The position numbers and the translations under genes are program-made. A stretch of DNA of 64,000 nt, from positions 1 through 64,000 of the forward strand of contig JAJXWF010000002.1 of assembly GCA_021781735.1 (NCBI GenBank). Direction: 5' to 3'. Positions 49,691 to 57,402 of this stretch are shown piece by piece. Positions within the stretch are counted from its first letter, which is position 1. Every line of letters starts with the position of its first letter. Under the pieces are notes generated by a model, which made no database searches, was not told the origin of the DNA, and saw only the letters and a program-made list of their open reading frames with translations. The stretch comes from Actinomycetes bacterium. GTDB taxonomy: Bacteria; Actinomycetota; Actinomycetes; Propionibacteriales; Propionibacteriaceae.

Positions 49691-51550
49691 GTGGGGATCG
49701 TCATCGAGTTCTCGGCCTTCGCGCTCACCGTGCTGGCGGCCACCTCGCTGTGCCGGCGGCTCGGCCTGAGCGCCCCGCTCGTGCTGGTGCTCGTCGGAGT
49801 CATCGCCAGCTACGTCCCCGGGATCCCCTCGGTTCACCTGACCCCTGAGTTGATTCTCATCGGGCTGCTGCCCCCGCTCCTCTACTCGGCGGCGGTCAAC
49901 CAGTCGCTCATCGACTTCCGGCGCAATATCGCCGCCATCGGCTGGCTGAGTGTCGGGCTCGTGCTGTTCACGACGTTCGGTGTCGGGTTCCTCGTACATG
50001 CGGTGGTGCCCATCGGGTGGGCCGCCGCGTTCGCGCTTGGCGCGATCGTCGCTCCCCCGGACGCCGTCGCGGCCACCGCGGTCGGCACCGCGATCGGCCT
50101 GCCCAGACGGGTCGTCGTGCTCCTCGAGGGCGAGTCGCTCGTCAACGACGCGACCGCACTGGTGAGCCTCCGCACGGCCGTCGCCGCGATCGGCGCGGGG
50201 ATCGCCTTCGGTGTCGCGGTGCTCGACTTCGTCAAGGCGGTGGCCATCGCCGTCGTGGTCGGGCTGATCGTGGCCCGGCTGATGGGATTCGTCTTCTCCC
50301 GCACCCGTGACGTGCTCACCGGAACCGCCCTCACCTTCCTTGTCCCGTTCATCGCGTTCGTGCCCGCCGAGGCGCTGCACGCCTCCGGCGTCCTCGCAGT
50401 CGTCGTCGCCGGGCTCGCGCTCGGCCACGAGGCGCCACGGGTGCAGCACAGCGGGATGACCAGGCTGAGCACCCGGATCAACTGGTCGGTCATCCAGTTC
50501 CTGCTCGAGAACTCCGTGTTCCTGCTGCTCGGACTGCAGATGAGCACGATCGTGTCCGATGCCGGCACGAGCGACTTCGGGGCGGGACGGATCGCCGCGC
50601 TGTGCGCGGTGACCCTGGCTGGGGTCATCGTGTTGCGGCTGGTGTGGGTGCTCGGCACCCGGTGGGCCGTGCACGGCACGGGGCAGAAGGTCTCGCCGGT
50701 GCGCGAGTCCGTGGTCATCGCCTGGGCCGGGATGCGCGGTGTGGTCACCCTCGCCGGTGCGCTCACGCTGCCGGCGATTCCCAACCGGGCGGTGCTGATC
50801 CTGGCGGCGATGTCGGTCACGGTCGGCACGCTGATCGTCCAGGGGCTCACCCTGCCGGCGATGGCCCGGGCACTCGGCATCTCCGGTCCCGACCCTCGCG
50901 AGGACGCCCTGCAGGAGGCACTGGTCTATCAGCGTGCCGCCCGCGCGGGTCTGGCCCGCGCCCGCGAGGTGGCCGGCGACGACGACGAGCGCGCGCTCAG
51001 CGTCGTCGAGCGCCAGGTGGAATTGCGCGGCAACCAGGCGTGGGAACGCCTCGGGCGCGACCCCGAGGCGGAAACCCCATCCGATGCGTACCGCCGGTTG
51101 CGGATCGCGGCCCTCGAGGCCGAGCGCGAGGAGGTGCTTCGGCTCCGCGACAGCGGCTCCGCCGATGATCAGGTGATCAGCCGCGTCCTGGCCGAACTCG
51201 ACGGGGAGGAGATCGCGCTGACCCGGGTGCAGGCACGCTCGGAGCTGGTCCGACGCTCGCCGCTGGCGCCCCGGTTGGACGCCGCGCCGTGCGAGCACCT
51301 GGCCGAGGCGTCCACGAGGGTCGTTCCGTCGTCGGGGGTGGAGTGCGAGGACTGCCTCGTCGAGGGCACCCGCTGGGTGCACCTGCGGATGTGCCTCACC
51401 TGTGGTCACGTCGGCTGCTGCGACTCCTCCGAGGCCCGGCACGCCGAGCGGCACCACCACCGGACCGGGCATCCGACGATCCGCTCGATCGAGCCGGGCG
51501 AGTCGTGGCGATGGTGCTACGTCGACGAGCTCATCGCCGCAGGCGACTGA
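49691..51550 (+). CDS. CPA1 Na+/H+ antiporter with C-terminal UBP-type zinc finger
   Basis: Antiporter core (LLPPLLYSAAVNQSLIDFRRNI, LGAIVAPPDAVAATAVGTAIGLPRRVVVLLEGESLVNDATALV); tail CEHLAEAS...CEDCLVEGTRWVHLRMCLTCGHVGCCDSSEARHAERHHHRTGHPTIRSIEPGESWRWCYVDE. Confidence 0.93.
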   Translation: MGIVIEFSAFALTVLAATSLCRRLGLSAPLVLVLVGVIASYVPGIPSVHLTPELILIGLLPPLLYSAAVNQSLIDFRRNIAAIGWLSVGLVLFTTFGVGFLVHAVVPIGWAAAFALGAIVAPPDAVAATAVGTAIGLPRRVVVLLEGESLVNDATALVSLRTAVAAIGAGIAFGVAVLDFVKAVAIAVVVGLIVARLMGFVFSRTRDVLTGTALTFLVPFIAFVPAEALHASGVLAVVVAGLALGHEAPRVQHSGMTRLSTRINWSVIQFLLENSVFLLLGLQMSTIVSDAGTSDFGAGRIAALCAVTLAGVIVLRLVWVLGTRWAVHGTGQKVSPVRESVVIAWAGMRGVVTLAGALTLPAIPNRAVLILAAMSVTVGTLIVQGLTLPAMARALGISGPDPREDALQEALVYQRAARAGLARAREVAGDDDERALSVVERQVELRGNQAWERLGRDPEAETPSDAYRRLRIAALEAEREEVLRLRDSGSADDQVISRVLAELDGEEIALTRVQARSELVRRSPLAPRLDAAPCEHLAEASTRVVPSSGVECEDCLVEGTRWVHLRMCLTCGHVGCCDSSEARHAERHHHRTGHPTIRSIEPGESWRWCYVDELIAAGD

Positions 51551-51644
51551 GCGGGGTGGCGGTGACGGCCAGGGGGCGGGTGGGCCCCGGGTGGGCCGGG
51601 GGTGATTAGGGTGATCGGGAGGCACGACGAGCGAGCGAGGGACG

Positions 51645-52445
51645 ATGGCTGACGACGCGATCCGCACCGGCGGTCCCGGCGCGACCGGTCAACGCTCGCG
51701 CCAGCACACGATCGCCGAGGTCGTGCTGCGTCGCGGCACCGTGGGCATCGATGACCTCGTGGCGATCACCGGGGTCAGCACGATGACGATCTACCGCGAC
51801 ATCGCCGCCCTGGAGGACGCCGGCCTGGTGCAGCGTCACCGGGGTCGGATCACCGCCGTGGCCACCGGCCTGCACGAAGCCAGCGCCGCCTTCCGGGTCG
51901 AGCAGCAGGGCACGGCCAAGCAGGCGATGGGAGCCCTGGTCGCCGGCTGGATCCACCCCGGCAGTTCGCTGCTGCTCGACGACTCCACCAGCGGCGTGTT
52001 CCTGCTGCGTGCGCTCACCGACAAGAGCCCGCTGACGATCGTGACCAACTCGCTGCTCGTCGCCCGCGAGGCCACCGAACATCCCGACTGGCGACTGTTC
52101 GTCACCGGCGGCGAATACCAGGCGTGGGCCGACGCGCTCATGGGCCCGACCACGCTCACCACGCTGGCCGGCATCGACGCCGACTACTGCGTGCTGTCGG
52201 CGTCCGGCATCTCCGACGGACGATGCCACCACCCCTACCAGGACGTCGCGGCGGTCAAGAGCCAGATGCTCGCCTGCGCCCGCACCAGGATCCTGCTGCT
52301 CGACCACACCAAGTTCGCCCGGCACGCCCTGCATGCGTTCGCCCGCCTCGACGAGTTCGATCATGTCGTCGTCGACGCGGAGGCGACTCCCGACCAGCGC
52401 GAGCAGCTGGCGGACTGGGGGGCCACCGTCGACGTCGCCGGATGA
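51645..52445 (+). CDS. DeoR family transcriptional regulator
   Basis: [49 protein letters not shown]; DeoR C-terminal sensor region. Confidence 0.9.
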   Translation: MADDAIRTGGPGATGQRSRQHTIAEVVLRRGTVGIDDLVAITGVSTMTIYRDIAALEDAGLVQRHRGRITAVATGLHEASAAFRVEQQGTAKQAMGALVAGWIHPGSSLLLDDSTSGVFLLRALTDKSPLTIVTNSLLVAREATEHPDWRLFVTGGEYQAWADALMGPTTLTTLAGIDADYCVLSASGISDGRCHHPYQDVAAVKSQMLACARTRILLLDHTKFARHALHAFARLDEFDHVVVDAEATPDQREQLADWGATVDVAG

Positions 52446-52638
52446 GCCCGATCGCCGCGTCCGGCACCAGCGTCGGCCGATCGCGTCCCGGTGCGGTCTC
52501 GCGCGCACCCGATCCGCTCCGGACGCGGTGGCGGGCCCGATCGGCGAACTTCTCATTCGGGCTGTTGTGAATCACACGGGGTGCGCTATTTTTCGCATAT
52601 CCCGGGTTGATGGCAGCGGTGCCAGGAAGGAGCGGACC

Positions 52639-53133
52639 ATGGGATTCCGAGTGATCGTCGCCGGCGACAGTGCAGGGGTTTCGTACAAGGAAGCGATCCG
52701 CAAGATGCTCGAGGACGACCCTCGTGTCGACCTCGTGCTCGACGGAGGCGTCACCCCCGATGAGGACGTCGACTACCCGCACGTCGCGGTGGCCGCCGCC
52801 CGTCGGATCGCCTCCGGTGAGGCCGACCGGGGCATCTTCGTCTGCGGCACCGGCATGGGCGTGGCCATCTCGGCCAACAAGGTGCCCGGCGTCCGCGCCA
52901 GCGTCGCGCACGACTCCTACTCGGTCGAGCGGCTCGTGCTGTCGAACGATGCCCAGGTGCTGTGCCTCGGCGAACGGGTCATCGGCCGCGAACTCGCGCT
53001 GCGTCTGGCCCGGGAGTTCCTCAACTACACCTTCGACCCCTCGTCGCGCTCGGCCGCCAAGGTCGAGGTCATCCGGTCGTACGAGTCGGCCACTCCCACC
53101 GGCCCGGACGCCGAGCAGCCGACCGGCTGCTGA
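52639..53133 (+). CDS. RpiB/LacAB family sugar-phosphate isomerase
   Basis: [34 protein letters not shown]...[71 protein letters not shown]. Confidence 0.9.
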   Translation: MGFRVIVAGDSAGVSYKEAIRKMLEDDPRVDLVLDGGVTPDEDVDYPHVAVAAARRIASGEADRGIFVCGTGMGVAISANKVPGVRASVAHDSYSVERLVLSNDAQVLCLGERVIGRELALRLAREFLNYTFDPSSRSAAKVEVIRSYESATPTGPDAEQPTGC

Positions 53134-53353
53134 GCGTCCACCCGACCCCATCGGTCCCGTTCCTGTTCGACGTGATCGGCACCTGGCCGGCCGGGATCCA
53201 GAACAGCCCGTGCCACCACCGTCGCGATCCCCACATCGACCCTCCGGCCCTGGCCAACCGGGCCGCATACAGCCTCGCGGGGCCCTCCGCGCCGCCGTTC
53301 CGCTGAGCCGACCGACCTCCACCCACCGATTCCCACCCCGAGAGGAACCCGCC

Positions 53354-54235
53354 ATGTCATCGCAGACCGCCGCCCCGGCGTCCGATGTTCTCGCCTCCCC
53401 CACGCGGCTCTACGGCGCCTACGTGTTCGACATGGACGGCACGATCTACCTGGGCGACCACCTGCTGCCCGGGGCGAAACGAATGATCGAGGAACTGCGC
53501 GCCCGCGGGATCCCGGTGCGGTTCCTGTCGAACAACCCGACCAAGGACCCCGAGCAGTACGCCGACAAGCTCGCCCGCCTGGGCCTGCCCACCGACGTCG
53601 CCGACATCGCCAACACGGTGGTCACCACCACCCGGTGGCTGCAGGAGCACCACCCGGACGCCGTGCTGTTCCCGATCAGCGAGGAGCCTCTCAAGAAGGC
53701 CCTGGTGAGGGCCGGGTTCCGGCTGTCGGAGAAGCCCGAGGAGATCGACATCGTCATCGCCTCGTACGACCGGGGATTCGACTACCGCAAGCTCCAGATC
53801 GCCTTCGACGCCATCTGGTTCCACAAGCGGGCGTTCCTCATCCAGACCAACCCCGACCGGTTCTGCCCGTTCCCCGGGGGACGCGGCGAACCCGACTGTG
53901 CCGCGATGACGGCGGCGATCGAGGCGTGCACCGGCACCACCTGCCGGGTGAGCCTCGGCAAGCCGTCGCCGATCATGCTGCGCGAGGCCATGGCCGGCCT
54001 CGACGTCGACCTGGCCGACGCGGTGATGGTGGGCGACCGGCTGCAGACCGACATCCAGATGGCGCTCGACACCGGTATGACCTCGGCGTTGGTTCTCACC
54101 GGCGAGGCGACCGCTGACGACACCCGGGCCCGCACGCCCGGGCAGCGTCCCAGCTATGTGCTCGACCGGGTCGACCGGCTCATCCCCGCACACATCTGGG
54201 ACGAGCTCGGCTGGACCGATCACGACCGCACCTGA
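53354..54235 (+). CDS. HAD-IIA family hydrolase (NagD/AraL-like)
   Basis: YGAYVFDMDGTIYLGDHLLPGAKRMIEELRARGIPVRFLSNNPTK...GKPSPIMLREAMAGLDVDLADAVMVGDRLQTDIQMALDTGM. Confidence 0.92.
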   Translation: MSSQTAAPASDVLASPTRLYGAYVFDMDGTIYLGDHLLPGAKRMIEELRARGIPVRFLSNNPTKDPEQYADKLARLGLPTDVADIANTVVTTTRWLQEHHPDAVLFPISEEPLKKALVRAGFRLSEKPEEIDIVIASYDRGFDYRKLQIAFDAIWFHKRAFLIQTNPDRFCPFPGGRGEPDCAAMTAAIEACTGTTCRVSLGKPSPIMLREAMAGLDVDLADAVMVGDRLQTDIQMALDTGMTSALVLTGEATADDTRARTPGQRPSYVLDRVDRLIPAHIWDELGWTDHDRT

Positions 54236-54388
54236 CACCACCCGCCCGGGGTGATCCGCGGCGTACGACCTGGTCAAAGTTCCCGACAACTCGTACGCCG
54301 CCGGCACTCTCGGACGCCGCGACCTCCCCGGCCCGGCCGTGGGAGCCCGTCGTCACGCACCGCAGCGTCACCACCCGAAAGGATCACC

Positions 54389-55951
54389 ATGGCACCCACC
54401 GGCCCCTACCTCATGGGCATCGATTTCGGCACCGAGAGCTGCCGGGTGGCGTTGTTCGACGTCGCCGGCCGTCCGATCCACCTCGCCGCCACCCCCTACC
54501 CGACGAGCCACCCGCGTTCGGGCTGGGCCGAGCAGAACCCGCAGCAATGGTGGGAGGCCCTGCAGGCCTCGAGCCACAAGGCGCTCGCCGGATCCGGCGT
54601 CTCGCCGGCCGAGATCGCCGGCATCAGCTACGACGCCACGACGATGACCGTCGTCGCGATGGACGCCAAGGGTGACGAGTTGCGTCCGGCCATCATGTGG
54701 ATGGACGTGCGCGCCACCGAGCAGGCGGCCCGCGCCGAGACATCCTCCTCGATCGCCCGCCGCTACAACGGCGACGGCACCGCCCCGGCCACCGCCGAGT
54801 GGTATCCGTTCAAGGCGGCCTGGCTGCGCGAACACGAGCCGGAGACCTACGCCCGCGCGTTCCGGCTGGTCGACGCCCCCGACTGGGTCACTTACAAGCT
54901 CACCGGCACCTGGACGCTGAACATCAACTCGGCCGCCCTGCGCATGTACTACAACCGGGACGCCGGCGGCTGGCCGGTCGACTTCTACGAGACCATCGGT
55001 TGCCCCGACGTGTTCGACAAACTTCCGAGCGATGTCGTCGATCTCGGCCGGCCGGTGGGCGAACTGAGCACGGTCGCCGCCCAACTGCTCGGACTCACGC
55101 CAGGCATCCCCGTCGCCCAGGGCTCCGCGGACGCCTGGGCCGGCCAGATCGGCCTCGGGGTCGTCAAGCCGGGCAAGATGGCCCTGATCACCGGTTCGTC
55201 GCACGTGTTCAGCGGGCAGACCGACAAGCCGATCCACGGCAAGGGCTTCTTCGGCGCCTACACCGATGGCGTTGTCCCCGGGCAGTACACGGTCGAGGGC
55301 GGGCAGGTCTCGACCGGCTCGGTGATGAAGTGGTTCAAGGACAACTTCGCCCGCGACGTCACCGAAGCCGCCGAGCGTCTCGGTCTCAGCGTCTACGACG
55401 TGCTCAACGAGAAGAGCAGGCACATTCCGCCGGGCTGCAACGGACTCATCGTCAACGAGTACTTTCAGGGCAACCGCACCCCCTACACCGACTCGAAGGC
55501 GCGCGGCATGATCTGGGGCCTGTCGCTGATGCACGGGCCCGAGCATGTCTACAAGGCGATCCAGGAGGGCATCTGCTACGGCACCGCGCACAACCTGCGC
55601 GCCATGGAGGACGCCGGCATGCAGGTGAGCGAGGTGGTCGCCTGCGGGGGGATGACCAAGAGCCGCCAACTCATGCAGATGCACGCCGACGTCATGAACA
55701 AGCCGATCACCCTCACCGAGGTCGGGGACGCCGTCGCGCTCGGCTCGGCGATGCTCGCGGCGACCGGCGCCGGCATCTACGCATCCCTCGAGGAGGCCGC
55801 CGACAACATGGTGCACGACCTCGTCACGATCGAGCCGAACCAGCGGATGCACGAGCAGTACGCCTTTTACCTCGAGGAGTACATCCAGGGCTATCCGAGG
55901 CTTCAGGGACTGATCCACGAACTCGTCGATCACGAGGCGGCGCAGGGCTGA
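54389..55951 (+). CDS. FGGY family carbohydrate kinase
   Basis: LMGIDFGTESCRVALFDVAGRPIHLAATPYPTSHPRSGWAEQNPQQWWEAL...VVACGGMTKSRQLMQMHADVMNKPI. Confidence 0.93.
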   Translation: MAPTGPYLMGIDFGTESCRVALFDVAGRPIHLAATPYPTSHPRSGWAEQNPQQWWEALQASSHKALAGSGVSPAEIAGISYDATTMTVVAMDAKGDELRPAIMWMDVRATEQAARAETSSSIARRYNGDGTAPATAEWYPFKAAWLREHEPETYARAFRLVDAPDWVTYKLTGTWTLNINSAALRMYYNRDAGGWPVDFYETIGCPDVFDKLPSDVVDLGRPVGELSTVAAQLLGLTPGIPVAQGSADAWAGQIGLGVVKPGKMALITGSSHVFSGQTDKPIHGKGFFGAYTDGVVPGQYTVEGGQVSTGSVMKWFKDNFARDVTEAAERLGLSVYDVLNEKSRHIPPGCNGLIVNEYFQGNRTPYTDSKARGMIWGLSLMHGPEHVYKAIQEGICYGTAHNLRAMEDAGMQVSEVVACGGMTKSRQLMQMHADVMNKPITLTEVGDAVALGSAMLAATGAGIYASLEEAADNMVHDLVTIEPNQRMHEQYAFYLEEYIQGYPRLQGLIHELVDHEAAQG

Positions 55952-55977
55952 GCCCGGCCGGGGAAGGGAACGAACCG

Positions 55978-57339
55978 ATGTCCGAACTCATCGACAAGGC
56001 GCTGCGGACGGCGTCCGACACCCGGGCGGCCGTGATCGCCGAGGACGCGATCGACCGGGTGGGCGCGGTGTTCGCCGACCTGTTCGACGCGGCGACCGCG
56101 ATCGTCGTCGCCGACCGGCGCACGATGGACGCCGCCGGCGACAGGGTCGTGCAGGTGTTGCGGGCCGCCGGCGTCCGCCAACTCGACCCGTACGTGTTCG
56201 CCGGCGAGCCGGAGCTGTACGCACGGTACGAGAACTGCGAGCTGTTGCGGGACGTGCTGGCACCCCTGGACGCGGTCGCGGTCGCGGTCGGAGCCGGGAC
56301 CCTCAACGACATCGTCAAGCGGGCGTCCGGCGAACTCGGGCGGGGCTATCTCGTGGTCGGCACCGCCGCGTCGATGGACGGCTACACCGCGTTCGGCGCC
56401 TCGATCGCCCGCGACGGGTTCAAGCAGACGCTCGCGTGCCCGCCGCCACGGGGGGCGATCAGCGATCTCACCGTGATGGCCGCCGCACCGGCGGTGATGA
56501 CCGCGTCGGGGTTCGGCGACCTGCTCGGCAAGGTGCCGGCGGGCGCCGACTGGATGCTCGCCGACGCGCTCGGGGTCGAGCCGCTCGACCCCGACGTGTG
56601 GGATCTCGTCCAGGGGCCGCTGCGGCACGCGCTGGCCCGGCCCGACGACCTCGCCCGCGGCGACGTGTCGGCGATCGGCGACCTCGCCGAGGGACTGATC
56701 ATGAGCGGTCTGGCGATGCAGGCGCACCGCTCGTCGCGGCCGGCGTCCGGGGCGGAGCACCAGTTCAGCCACGTGTGGGAGATGGAGGGCCACGGCGTCG
56801 ACATCACTCCCCGGCGACTCTCGCACGGGTTCAAGGTGGGCATCGGCACGATCGCGGTCGCCGCGCTGTACGAGCGACTGCTGGCCCGGGACCTGTCCGC
56901 GCTCGACGTGGACGCCGCGGTCGCTTCGTGGCCCACCCGGGATGGGATGGAGGCGCGGGTGCGCGCCATGCAGAGCAACCCCCGGCTCGTCGACGAGAGC
57001 GTCGGGCTGACCCTGGCCAAGTGGATCACCCCCGAGCAGTTGCGCGACCGTCTCGGCCTGCTCGCCCGGCTGTCGCCCACCCTCGTGCCGCGACTGCGGA
57101 AGCAGCTGATCCCCGCCGCCGCGCTCCAGGCGATGCTTCGGGACGCCGGGGCTCCCGCCCATCCGAGCGACATCGGCCTCGACTGGCAGCGCTTCCGCCG
57201 CACCTACGAGGAGGCGCGCACGATCCGCAACCGGTACACGGTGCTCGACCTCGCGGCCGAGACCGGCCTGCTGGCCGAGCTGGTCGCGGAGCTGTTCGCG
57301 GCCGACGGATTCTGGGGACGCCAGGCGCCCGCGTCCTGA
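55978..57339 (+). CDS. sn-glycerol-1-phosphate dehydrogenase-like protein (AraM/EgsA family)
   Basis: AVAVGAGTLNDIVKRASGELGRGYLVVGTAASMDGYTAFGASIARDGFKQTLACPPPRGAISDL...GAEHQFSHVWEMEGHG...LSHGFKVGIG. Confidence 0.9.
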   Translation: MSELIDKALRTASDTRAAVIAEDAIDRVGAVFADLFDAATAIVVADRRTMDAAGDRVVQVLRAAGVRQLDPYVFAGEPELYARYENCELLRDVLAPLDAVAVAVGAGTLNDIVKRASGELGRGYLVVGTAASMDGYTAFGASIARDGFKQTLACPPPRGAISDLTVMAAAPAVMTASGFGDLLGKVPAGADWMLADALGVEPLDPDVWDLVQGPLRHALARPDDLARGDVSAIGDLAEGLIMSGLAMQAHRSSRPASGAEHQFSHVWEMEGHGVDITPRRLSHGFKVGIGTIAVAALYERLLARDLSALDVDAAVASWPTRDGMEARVRAMQSNPRLVDESVGLTLAKWITPEQLRDRLGLLARLSPTLVPRLRKQLIPAAALQAMLRDAGAPAHPSDIGLDWQRFRRTYEEARTIRNRYTVLDLAAETGLLAELVAELFAADGFWGRQAPAS

Positions 57340-57402
57340 CCGGATTCGGCGAGGTGGGGGCCGGGGCTATCCTGCCAAACCCGGGTTGGGCAGGATAGCT
57401 GC

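Noticed and set aside
49604-51667. 687-aa minus-strand ORF
   Set aside because: Antisense to the antiporter gene; low-quality composition (His/Arg/Gly/Asp-rich).
54697-55977. 5' extension of the 880-aa plus-strand ORF
   Set aside because: Off-frame within the FGGY kinase; the real AraM-like start is ATG 55978.
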